The translations under genes were made by a program, and so were the position numbers. A DNA stretch of 64,000 nucleotides from Roseomonas haemaphysalidis (GTDB lineage Bacteria; Pseudomonadota; Alphaproteobacteria; Acetobacterales; Acetobacteraceae): the NCBI RefSeq assembly GCF_017355405.1, contig NZ_CP061177.1, forward strand, positions 3,036,501 to 3,100,500, in the 5' to 3' direction. This document shows, one piece after another, positions 30,540 to 38,305 of this stretch. How positions within the stretch are numbered: the first letter of the stretch is position 1; each line of letters starts with the position of its first letter. The notes under the pieces were generated by a model. The model was not told the DNA's origin. It saw only the letters and a program-made list of their open reading frames with translations, and ran no database searches.

Positions 30540-32084
30540 TCACGCCGCCGCCCGCATCCGCCGCGCGATCTCCTCGCCGATCATCACGCAGGTGAAATGC
30601 GTGTTCGCCCGGCAATCCGCCGGCATGACCGAGGCATCGGCCACCAGCAGTCCCTGCAGCCCCTTCACACGCCCATCCGGGTCGACCACGCCGCGCGGGT
30701 CCTCCCACGCGCTCATGCGGCAGGTGCCGGCGGCGTGCTGGATGTCGGTGGCCTGCTCCAGCATCAGGCGGTCGAGTTCCTGTTCCGGCAGCGCGGCGGC
30801 TTGCGCGATGGGCAACCCGGTGTCGGCCAGCGTCACGGCGGTGGTGATGGCGGAAAGGCCCGGCCGGGCCGCCAGCGCCGCCAGGCGGCGCACGGCGTCG
30901 CGCATCCGCAGCCGGTCGGCGGGATGGGACAGCATGTTCTCCTCCACCACCGGGTCCGCCGCGGGATCGGGCGAGGCGAGCGTGACGGCGCCGCGCGAGA
31001 ACGCCTCAAACACGCTGGCGGCGATGGCGCCGCTGTCGGTTTCCATGCGGTGGTTGAAGGCCATGAAGATCATGTCCCGCGTGCCGCCACCGCCCAGGCC
31101 GGAGCTGTAGGTGACGCAGCAGTTGGTGTGCCGCGAATCGATGTGCGGCGAACGGTGCGACGGTGCCAGATGCAGCGTCGCGCGCATTACCGGGTGGTCC
31201 ATGAAATGCCGCCCCACATCCGGCAGCTCATGCGCCACCTCGATGCCTAGGGCGCGCAGCGCGGCGCCGCCGCCAATGCCCGAGCGCATCAGGATGGCCG
31301 GCGAATGCACCGCCCCCGCGCACAGCACCACCTGCCGTGCCGCGATCTCCGTCCACCCCTCGCCCGGCAGCATCACCCGCACGCCGCGCACCGTGCGCCC
31401 GTCCAGCAGCACGCGGTCCACCAGCGCGCCGCCGCGAATCTCCAGGTTGGTGCGGCCACGGATGGGTTCCAGGTAGGCGTCGTTGGTGGTGACGCGCTGT
31501 CCGTCGCGGCTGTTGATGGGGTAGCAGGAGACGCCCTCGCCGGTCGCGGCGTTGAGGTCGGGGTTCCAGGGGTAGCCCTCGGCCAGCGCGGCGTCGCGCA
31601 GCCCCTTGTCCACCGCGCCCCAGTTCTCCTGCGGCGCGCGATACACCGGGATGGGCCCGCCGACGCCGTGGCCCGGCGCACCGGGATCATCCTCGAAGCT
31701 CTGGAACACGGGCATCACGTGCTCGGCGTCCCAGCCCTCGCAGCCGAGCTCCGCCCATTGGTCGAAGGCCGCCGGCACGCCACGGATGGCGATCTGCCCG
31801 TTGACCACGGAGCTGCCGCCCAGCGCCTTGCCACGCCAATAGAACTTCGGCGCCTGCTCCGCCGTGCGGCGCGAATGCAGCGCGGACCATTGCCACGCTT
31901 CCTGCTGGGCGCGCTGGTGGATGATCGGGATCGGGTTGGCGCTGCGCAGCACCTGCGGCGCTTCCGCCGCGCGCCAGTCGCGGCCGGCTTCCAGCAGCAG
32001 CACGCGCCGATTCGCGTCTTCCGATAGCCGGGCCGCCAGCGGCGCCCCGGCGGAGCCCGCGCCCACCACGATCACGTCATACAT
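30540..32084 (-). CDS. GMC family FAD-dependent oxidoreductase
   Basis: 514 residues. FAD-binding VVGAGSAGAPLAARLSED at the start, GKALGGSSVVNGQIAIRG (signature 1), GAVHSPAILMRSGIGGG (signature 2), and DIQHAAGTCRMS with RANTHFTC near the end. It oxidises an unidentified alcohol. It resembles the 10.2-kb GMC gene throughout, including SRHTNCC and FEAFSRGAVTL, so the two are paralogues. ATG 32084 has AGGAAAG about 8 nt upstream. Monocistronic: divergent from the HU gene and closed by its own terminator. Confidence 0.9.
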   Translation of the reverse strand: MYDVIVVGAGSAGAPLAARLSEDANRRVLLLEAGRDWRAAEAPQVLRSANPIPIIHQRAQQEAWQWSALHSRRTAEQAPKFYWRGKALGGSSVVNGQIAIRGVPAAFDQWAELGCEGWDAEHVMPVFQSFEDDPGAPGHGVGGPIPVYRAPQENWGAVDKGLRDAALAEGYPWNPDLNAATGEGVSCYPINSRDGQRVTTNDAYLEPIRGRTNLEIRGGALVDRVLLDGRTVRGVRVMLPGEGWTEIAARQVVLCAGAVHSPAILMRSGIGGGAALRALGIEVAHELPDVGRHFMDHPVMRATLHLAPSHRSPHIDSRHTNCCVTYSSGLGGGGTRDMIFMAFNHRMETDSGAIAASVFEAFSRGAVTLASPDPAADPVVEENMLSHPADRLRMRDAVRRLAALAARPGLSAITTAVTLADTGLPIAQAAALPEQELDRLMLEQATDIQHAAGTCRMSAWEDPRGVVDPDGRVKGLQGLLVADASVMPADCRANTHFTCVMIGEEIARRMRAAA

Positions 32085-32219
32085 CCGGCGTCTTTCCTGT
32101 GAAGTTCGGGTCGGGCGGCATTGTTCCATCACCTGACGGGCAAATCCAGACACGCCGGAGGATCGCCGGGGTGGAACATCAGGCTCCGATTTGCTAATGC
32201 TGGACGCAGGAGAGATCCG

Positions 32220-32238
32220 GGCGCTTCCAAAAAGCGCC
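32220..32238 (+). promoter_or_regulatory. Hairpin in the HU leader
   Basis: GGCGCTT, CCAAA, AAGCGCC: a perfect 7-bp stem 26 nt before the HU start codon. No T-run follows. It may stabilise the leader or modulate translation, since the ribosome site itself is weak. Confidence 0.4.
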
Positions 32239-32263
32239 ACAACCAGAACGAAAGTCACGCACC

Positions 32264-32533
32264 ATGTCGAAAGCCTTCTTGTCCCAGGTGATCCAGGATT
32301 CCATCGGCTGCACCGGCGTCGCCGCCAACCAGGCCGCGACCGACCTGGTGGCCGCCATCGTCAAGGAAATGAAGAAGAACGGCGGCTTCACCCTGCCGTC
32401 CTTCGGCACCTTCGTGGTGCGCAAGACCAAGGCGCGCAAGGGCATGAACCCGCGCACCGGCGAGCCGGTGAAGATCAAGGCCGGCAAGACCGTGCGCTTC
32501 AAGGCCTCGCCGAACCTCAAGAAGGCGGTCTGA
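32264..32533 (+). CDS. HU family DNA-binding protein
   Basis: 89 residues: MSKAFLSQVIQDSIGCTGVA helical start, FTLPSFGTFVVRKTKARKG beta arm and NPRTGEPVKIKAGKTVRFKA, the DNA-bending loop with its conserved proline near position 63. HU/IHF proteins bend DNA and compact the nucleoid as dimers. An RKTKARKG stretch, where IHF has RxxRxGRNPKTG, is slightly unusual but within the HU group. Single gene ending in a strong terminator. Confidence 0.93.
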   Translation: MSKAFLSQVIQDSIGCTGVAANQAATDLVAAIVKEMKKNGGFTLPSFGTFVVRKTKARKGMNPRTGEPVKIKAGKTVRFKASPNLKKAV

Positions 32534-32539
32534 ACCAAA

Positions 32540-32567
32540 GCGGGGCGGGCCTTCCGGCCCGCCCCGC
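32540..32567. terminator. Strong hairpin between HU and RraA-like genes
   Basis: GCGGGGCGGGCC, TTCC, GGCCCGCCCCGC: a perfect 12-bp stem between convergent genes. It has no T-run on the plus strand but is stable enough to mark the shared transcript end. Confidence 0.8.
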
Positions 32568-32572
32568 GGCGG

Positions 32573-33286
32573 TCACTTCTTGCTGGCCTCGTAACGGGCC
32601 TTGTTCTCGGCATTGGGCGGATACAGCCCGGGCAGCGTGGCGCCGTTCTCCACCTCGCCCATGATCCAGTTTTCCAGCCGCTCCTGCTCCTCGGCGATCT
32701 CGACCACCTGGGCCAGCAGCGCCTGCGGGATCAGCACGGCGCCGTCCTGGTCCACCACCACCACGTCGTCCGGGAACACCGCCACGCCGCCGCAGCCGAT
32801 CGGCTGCTGCCACGCCACGAAGGTGAGCCCCGCCACCGACGGGGGCGCCGCCGCGCCGTCGCACCACACCGGCAGGCCGGTGCCCAGCACGCCCGCCTTG
32901 TCGCGCACCACGCCATCCGTCACCAGCGCGGCCACGCCCTTCTTGGCCATGCGGGCGCAAAGGATGTCGCCGAAGATGCCGGCATCCAGGCAGCCCATGG
33001 CATCCACCACGGCGATGCAGCCTTCCGGCATGTCCTCGATCGCCGCGCGGGTGCTGATGGGCGAGGACCAGGATTCCGGCGTCGCCAGATCCTCGCGCGC
33101 CGGCACGAAGCGCAGCGTGAAGGCGCGGCCGACGATGCGCGGCTGGCCTTCGCGCAGCGGCTTGGTGCCGCGCATCCAGACGTTGCGCAGCCCCTTCTTC
33201 AACAGCACCGTGGTCAGCGTGGCGGTCGAGATGCCTTCCAGCACCGCCTTGGTCTGGGCGTCCATTCCGTTCGTTCCCTGTGTCAT
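32573..33286 (-). CDS. RraA-like aldolase/decarboxylase family protein
   Basis: 237 residues. VTDGVVRDKAGV carries the Arg-Asp pair used by HMG/CHA aldolases of the RraA fold, with VVDAMGCLDAGIFGDIL for the pyruvate-side glycine loop and VVVVDQDGAVLIP near the end. The family splits 4-hydroxy-4-methyl-2-oxoglutarate or decarboxylates oxaloacetate; E. coli RraA instead inhibits RNase E. The start at 33286 overlaps the ydiJ stop (ATGA). ATG 33265 has AGGGA upstream and is an alternative. The neighbouring 2-hydroxyacid dehydrogenase argues for an enzyme role. Confidence 0.85.
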   Translation of the reverse strand: MTQGTNGMDAQTKAVLEGISTATLTTVLLKKGLRNVWMRGTKPLREGQPRIVGRAFTLRFVPAREDLATPESWSSPISTRAAIEDMPEGCIAVVDAMGCLDAGIFGDILCARMAKKGVAALVTDGVVRDKAGVLGTGLPVWCDGAAAPPSVAGLTFVAWQQPIGCGGVAVFPDDVVVVDQDGAVLIPQALLAQVVEIAEEQERLENWIMGEVENGATLPGLYPPNAENKARYEASKK

Positions 33287-36200
33287 GCAGCGTGTTCCAC
33301 GACGCTGCCGGCCGGCGCGGCGCGCAGCCGGCGCAGCAGCGCCTGGATGGGGTGGTCGATCCGCACGCCGTCGAGGCGCTTGATCTGCGAGCGGCAGGAA
33401 TAGCCCGTGGCCACCAGCGCGTCGCCATGCGCCGCCACCGTCTGCCGCCAGCCGAGGTCGTAGATGCGCTCGGACATCTCCCGGTGCTCCGCCTCGTGGC
33501 CGAAGGTGCCGGCCATGCCGCAGCACCCCGACGGCAGCAAGCGCAGCGGCGCGCCGAGGTGGGAGAACACCGCCTGCCAGTCCTTCAGGCTGGCCACGGC
33601 GTTTGTCCGCTCGGTGCAATGCGGCAACAGCAGCAACGGCTGGCCCGCGGGCAGCGGCGGCAGCAGCGGCAGGCGCTGCGCCAGCCATTCCTGCACCAGC
33701 CGCACCTTGGGCGCCTCGCCGCCCAGAGCCGCCGCGTATTCACCGCGATAGGTCAGCGTCATGGAGGGGTCGAGCCCGACCAGTTCCACCCCCGTTTCCG
33801 CCAGCGCCCGCAGCATCGCCGCGTTGTCGCTGGCCTGCCGCTGGAACTGGCCCAGGAAGCCATGCACGTGCAGCGGCTTGCCGTTGGGGCGGAAGGGCGC
33901 CAGCCAGGGCGTGAAGCCCATGGCCAGCAGCGCGTCCAGCAGGTCCAGCACCAGCCCCGTCTCGAAATAGCTGGTGAAGGCGTCCTGCACGATGACGACA
34001 TGCCGCTCGCGCTCGGCGGCCGGGATGGCCTTCAGGTCCACCCGGTTGGCCAGCCGCACGCCGCGCTTCGCCGCCTCGCGCCCGAGGTCGAGGCCGCTGA
34101 ACAGCGGCGCGTCCACCAGCCCGGCCCGCTTCGCCAGCGCGCGGCCGAGGCCGCTGCCGGTCACGGCATTGGCGACCCCGGAAAACCTCGCGCCCAGCGG
34201 CAGCAGGCGTTCCATCGCGCCCACCACATGGTCGCGCAGCGGGCGGCCGTAGCGGGTGTGGTAGAGTTCCAGGAACTTCGCGCGGAAGCTCGGCACGTCC
34301 ACCTTGATCGGGCATTGCCCGGTGCAGGACTTGCAGGCCAGGCAGCCATCCATGGCGTCCTTGACCTCGTGCGAGAAGTCCTCCCGCCCGTCCCGCCGGT
34401 TGGCCCAGCGGGTGAAGGCGCCGGCCAGCGGCGAGGCCGCGCGCGCCCGGCGCGACATCGCCACCGGGTCCACCCCCTCATCGGACAGCCGCCGCAGCCA
34501 TTCGCGGAACAGCGAGGCGCGGCCCTTGGGCGAATGCCGCCGGTCGCCGGTGGCCTTGAAGGAAGGGCACATCGCATCGGCGGGGTCGTAGTTGAAGCAG
34601 GCGCCGTTGCCGTTGCAGTGCAGCGCCTCGTCATAGGCCGCGCGCGTGGCGGCGGGGATGGTGCGGTCGAGCTGCCCGCGCATCGGCACGCGGTCGATGG
34701 CCAGCAGCGCCTCGCCATCGGGGGCCGCGATCTTTCCGGGGTTGAGCTGGTTGCGCGGGTCGAAGGCCGCCTTGATGGCCTGCAGGCTTTCGTAGAGCGG
34801 CCCGAAGACCTGCGGCACGTATTCCGACCGCACGCCCTTGCCGTGCTCGCCCCACAGCAGCCCGTTATACTTGCGCGTCAGCGCGAAGACCTCGTCCGAC
34901 ACCTCGCGGATCAGCGTCTCGGCGCCCTCCGCCTTCATGTCGATCGCCGGGCGCACATGCAGCACGCCGGCATCGACATGGCCGAACATGCCATAGGCGA
35001 GGCCGCGCCGGTCCAGCGCCGCGCGGAACTCGGCGATGTAATCCGCCAGGTTCTCCGGCGGCACCGCGGTATCCTCGACAAAGGGGATCGGCCGCGCGTC
35101 GCCGGCCATGTTGCCCAGCAGCCCCACCGCCTTCTTGCGCATCGCCTGGATGCGCTCGCCGGCCGCGTCCCAGGCCACGGTGTGGCCGCGCCGGCCCATG
35201 GAACGGCCCTCGGCCGCCAGCCGGTCCTCGACCACGGCGAGCTTGAGGCGCACCGCGTCCTCGCTGTCGCCCACGAACTCGATCAGGTTGATGCCGGCGG
35301 CCACGCCCTCGGCATCGTCGGGAAAGTATTCGCGGATGCCTTCCCAGCCGATGTCGCCCCGCGCCAGCCCCAGCACCTTGGAGTCCACCGTCTCGACCGA
35401 GGCCGCGCCCAGCACCATGATCCGCTGCGCGTCGCGCAACGCGGCGTCGAAGCTGTCGTAGCGCAGGTTGATCAGCGCCGCGTGCTTCGGGATCGGCAGC
35501 ACGCGGAGCTTCACTTCCGCGATCATCGCCAGCGTGCCTTCGGAACCGCACAGCACCGAGTTGAGGTCGAACAGCCCGTTCTCGTCGCGGATATGCGCCA
35601 GGTCGTAGCCGGTCAGGCAGCGGTTCAGCGGCGGAAAGCGCTCCGCGATCAGCGCACGCCGCTCGCGGAAGATGCCATCCACCACGCGGTGCACCGCGCC
35701 CACCATGTCCTGCCGCCGGGCGGCGGCGGCGAGCCCTGCCTCGTCCAGCTTTTCCGAGCGCCACAGCGTGCCGTCCTGCAACACCACGTCCAGCGCCAGC
35801 ACGTGGTCGCGCGTCTTGCCGTACAGGCACGACCCCTGGCCGCAGGCATCCGTGCTCACCATGCCCGCCAGCGTGGCGCGGTTGGAGGTGGAGCACTCGG
35901 GCGCGAAGAACAGGCCCTGGGCCTTGATGGCGGCGTTCAGCGCGTCCTTCACCAGCCCCGGCTCGGCGCGGATCCAGCCCTGCTCGGCATTCACCTCCAG
36001 CAGCCGGTTCATGTGGCGGGACAGGTCCACCACGATGCCGTCGGTCAGCGACTGGCCGTTGGTGCCGGTGCCGCCGCCGCGCGGGGTGAAGGCCACGCCC
36101 GCGAAGCGCGGGTCGGCGGAAACGCGGGCAATGCGCTGCAGGTCCTCGACCCCGCGGGGAAAGACCACCGCCTGCGGCTGGCGCTGGTAGATCGAGTTGT

Positions 36201-36330
36201 CGGTCGCCATCACCAGCCGCTGGGAAAAGGCGCTCTCGATGTCACCCGCGAAGCCGCGCAGCCGCAGTTCGTCCAGGAACGCCACGGCCGGCGCCGCCGG
36301 CTCCGGCAGTCCGGCGAGGCGTGGGATCAT
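33283..36330 (-). CDS. ydiJ: FAD/4Fe-4S oxidoreductase, YdiJ-type D-2-hydroxyglutarate dehydrogenase
   Basis: 1015 residues, almost the length of E. coli YdiJ. An FAD-binding half comes first (FTPRGGGTGTNGQSLTDGIV, PECSTSNRATLAGMVSTDAC, LCGSEGTLAMIAEVKLRVLP). Cysteine clusters follow: CNGNGACFNYDPADAMCP and CLACKSCTGQCPIKVD for 4Fe-4S centres, then HCTERT and SGCCGMAGTFGHE of the CCG domain. It should oxidise D-2-hydroxyglutarate or a similar hydroxyacid and pass electrons to the membrane pool. ATG 36330 overlaps the enoyl-CoA hydratase stop (ATGA), which settles the start. Confidence 0.88.
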   Translation of the reverse strand: MIPRLAGLPEPAAPAVAFLDELRLRGFAGDIESAFSQRLVMATDNSIYQRQPQAVVFPRGVEDLQRIARVSADPRFAGVAFTPRGGGTGTNGQSLTDGIVVDLSRHMNRLLEVNAEQGWIRAEPGLVKDALNAAIKAQGLFFAPECSTSNRATLAGMVSTDACGQGSCLYGKTRDHVLALDVVLQDGTLWRSEKLDEAGLAAAARRQDMVGAVHRVVDGIFRERRALIAERFPPLNRCLTGYDLAHIRDENGLFDLNSVLCGSEGTLAMIAEVKLRVLPIPKHAALINLRYDSFDAALRDAQRIMVLGAASVETVDSKVLGLARGDIGWEGIREYFPDDAEGVAAGINLIEFVGDSEDAVRLKLAVVEDRLAAEGRSMGRRGHTVAWDAAGERIQAMRKKAVGLLGNMAGDARPIPFVEDTAVPPENLADYIAEFRAALDRRGLAYGMFGHVDAGVLHVRPAIDMKAEGAETLIREVSDEVFALTRKYNGLLWGEHGKGVRSEYVPQVFGPLYESLQAIKAAFDPRNQLNPGKIAAPDGEALLAIDRVPMRGQLDRTIPAATRAAYDEALHCNGNGACFNYDPADAMCPSFKATGDRRHSPKGRASLFREWLRRLSDEGVDPVAMSRRARAASPLAGAFTRWANRRDGREDFSHEVKDAMDGCLACKSCTGQCPIKVDVPSFRAKFLELYHTRYGRPLRDHVVGAMERLLPLGARFSGVANAVTGSGLGRALAKRAGLVDAPLFSGLDLGREAAKRGVRLANRVDLKAIPAAERERHVVIVQDAFTSYFETGLVLDLLDALLAMGFTPWLAPFRPNGKPLHVHGFLGQFQRQASDNAAMLRALAETGVELVGLDPSMTLTYRGEYAAALGGEAPKVRLVQEWLAQRLPLLPPLPAGQPLLLLPHCTERTNAVASLKDWQAVFSHLGAPLRLLPSGCCGMAGTFGHEAEHREMSERIYDLGWRQTVAAHGDALVATGYSCRSQIKRLDGVRIDHPIQALLRRLRAAPAGSVVEHAA

Positions 36331-37115
36331 TCGCCCGTCCACTCCGGCTTGCGCTTGTTCAGGAAGGCATCCATGCCCTCGCGGAAGTCGCGGCTCATGT
36401 AGCACATCAGGATCAGGTCCCGCCCTTCCTCGGAGGAGATCTGCGGCCGCAGCCGGCCGATCGCCTCCTTGGTGGCGCGGATGGTCAGCGGCGCGTTGGC
36501 GGCGACCGTGCGGGCCAGGGCCAGCGCGCGTTCCGGCAGGTCCGCCACCTCCGGCACCACCTCGTGCAGGAGGCCGATGCGCTGCGCCTCGTCAGCCTCG
36601 ATCAGCCGGGCGGTGAAGATCATTTCCTTCACCTTGGAAGGGCCGACCAGCGCCACAAGACGGGAAAAAGCGCCCATCGACAGGATGTTGCCCAGCGTCC
36701 GCGCGATCGGAAAACCGAACTTCGCGTTGCTGGCCCCGATCCTGAGGTCGCAGCAGGCGGCGATCGCCCCGCCGCCGCCCGTGCAGGCGCCGGCGATGGC
36801 GGCGATGATGGGCTTCGGGCACTGCTCCAGCGCCTGCACGATGCGGCCGATCCGCTCCTCGTACTGGATCGCGTCCTCGGGCGTCTTGAAAGCGCGGAAC
36901 TGGTTGATGTCGGTGCCGGAGGCGAAGGCCTTGTCGCCCGCGCCGGTCAGGATGATGGCGCGGACCGATTTGTCCCCGGCCACCTCGGCGCAGAAGGCGC
37001 CCAGCCGCTCATACATGTTGAAGGTGAAGGCGTTGCGCGCCTGCGGCCGGTTGAAGGTGACGCGGCGGATGCCGCCCTCCAGCGTTTCGAACAGAATGTC
37101 GTCCTGGCCGTCCAT
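36327..37115 (-). CDS. Enoyl-CoA hydratase/isomerase family protein
   Basis: 262 residues of crotonase fold. NRPQARNAFTFNMYERL, the oxyanion-hole stretch IAAIAGACTGGGGAIAACCD and FGFPIARTLGNILS are present. The position of the second catalytic glutamate of rat enoyl-CoA hydratase is occupied by non-acidic residues here, so the reaction may differ (isomerase, hydrolase or lyase). It heads the run with ydiJ and the RraA-like gene, overlapping ydiJ by 4 nt, which suggests a shared acyl or hydroxyacid pathway. Confidence 0.9.
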   Translation of the reverse strand: MDGQDDILFETLEGGIRRVTFNRPQARNAFTFNMYERLGAFCAEVAGDKSVRAIILTGAGDKAFASGTDINQFRAFKTPEDAIQYEERIGRIVQALEQCPKPIIAAIAGACTGGGGAIAACCDLRIGASNAKFGFPIARTLGNILSMGAFSRLVALVGPSKVKEMIFTARLIEADEAQRIGLLHEVVPEVADLPERALALARTVAANAPLTIRATKEAIGRLRPQISSEEGRDLILMCYMSRDFREGMDAFLNKRKPEWTGE

Positions 37116-37179
37116 GGCGCCCTCCCCCCGGTTCGGCGACCCCGGCGGGTGGCCGCCCTTCCGCTATAGGATCGGCCCC

Positions 37180-37246
37180 GGCTGGTGTAAACTCGGCCCC
37201 AAGGCCAGGGGGGCGGGTCAAGCATCATGGAAATGTCACACCAGCC
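37180..37246. repeat. Spaced 9-bp inverted repeat in divergent region
   Basis: GGCTGGTGT at 37180-37188 and ACACCAGCC at 37238-37246 are perfect inverted copies 49 bp apart, between the enoyl-CoA hydratase and iron-type binding-protein genes. Possibly two half-sites for a looping regulator. Confidence 0.3.
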
Positions 37247-37315
37247 CCCTGCCCTCGCGCCCGCCCGGCCGCTATCGGGGGCGCCGTGATCCTGTCAGGC
37301 TGGGAACCCCCCTCC

Positions 37316-38305
37316 ATGCGCCGCCGCTCCGCCCTGCTTCTCGGTGCCTCCCTGCTCGCCGTGCCCGCCGTGGCCAAGGCGCAGGCCCCGCTGTCCGGCA
37401 ACCTGGTGCTCTACACCAGCCAGCTGGAACCCGACGCGGCGGCGACGGTGGAAGCCTTCCGCAAGCGCCACCCGGGCGTGGCGGTGGAATGGATCCGCGG
37501 CGGCACCAACCAGATCCTGCCCCGCCTCCGGGCCGAGATCGCGGCCGGCAGCCCGCGCGCCGACCTGTTGCTGCTGGCCGACAGCCTGACCTTCGAGGGC
37601 CTGAAGGCCGAGGGCCTTTTGCGCGCGAGTCCGGAGGTGGAGCTGGGCGCCACCCCCGCCACCCTGCACGACCCGGCGCGCCACTACTTCGGCACCAAGC
37701 TGCTGACCACCGGCATCGTCATGAACACCCGCGCGCCCTTCACGCCCAAGGTCTGGGCCGACCTGCTGCGGCCCGAGGCGCGCAACCTGACCGCCATGCC
37801 CTCGCCCGCCGTGTCGGGCGCCGCCGCCATCCACATCCAGACCCTGGCGCAGGACCCGGCGCTGGGCTGGACCTATATCGAGAAGCTGGCCCAGGCCGGC
37901 ATCCAGCCGCGCGGCGGCAATGGCGCCGTGCTGCAGGCCGTGGCGGGCGGCGAGCGCGCCTTCGGCATCATCGTCGACTACCTGCCGATCCGCGAAGCCG
38001 CCAAGGGCGCCCCCCTGCGCTTCATCGCCCCGGAAGACGGCGTGTCCGCCGTGACCGAGCCGGCGGCGATCCTGAAGTCCAGCCGCAACCCGCAGGCGGC
38101 GGCCGCTTTCATCTCCTTCCTGCTGTCGAAGGAGGGCCAGGAATTGGCCTCGCGCCAGGGCTTCCTGCCCGCCGACCCCGCCGTTGCCCCGCCCCCCGGC
38201 TTTCCGGACCCCAAGGCCATCAAGCTCCTGCCCTTCGACGCCGCCCGCGCGGCGGCCGAGGCGGAGGCCACATTGAAACGCTTCAACCAGCTTGTCGGAC
38301 AGTAA
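37316..38305 (+). CDS. Iron(III)-type ABC transporter substrate-binding protein
   Basis: 329 residues with a signal peptide (RRRSALLLGASLLAVPAVAKA). LVLYTSQLEPDAAATVEAFR, VAVEWIRGGTNQILPRL, FGTKLLTTGIVMNT and AAIHIQTLAQDP follow the pattern of FbpA/FutA/AfuA-like proteins, which bind ferric iron, or in related groups thiamine or phosphonates. The double Tyr of FbpA is not evident, so the ligand is uncertain. ATG 37316 gives a normal signal. It overlaps the permease start by 14 nt. Confidence 0.88.
   Translation: MRRRSALLLGASLLAVPAVAKAQAPLSGNLVLYTSQLEPDAAATVEAFRKRHPGVAVEWIRGGTNQILPRLRAEIAAGSPRADLLLLADSLTFEGLKAEGLLRASPEVELGATPATLHDPARHYFGTKLLTTGIVMNTRAPFTPKVWADLLRPEARNLTAMPSPAVSGAAAIHIQTLAQDPALGWTYIEKLAQAGIQPRGGNGAVLQAVAGGERAFGIIVDYLPIREAAKGAPLRFIAPEDGVSAVTEPAAILKSSRNPQAAAAFISFLLSKEGQELASRQGFLPADPAVAPPPGFPDPKAIKLLPFDAARAAAEAEATLKRFNQLVGQ

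Noticed and set aside
33280..36402. A 1040-codon open frame on the plus strand opposite ydiJ
   Set aside because: It mirrors the ydiJ codons almost end to end, has low-complexity His/Arg/Gln composition and no recognisable motif. Such antisense frames are expected at this GC content, while the minus strand encodes a full YdiJ.
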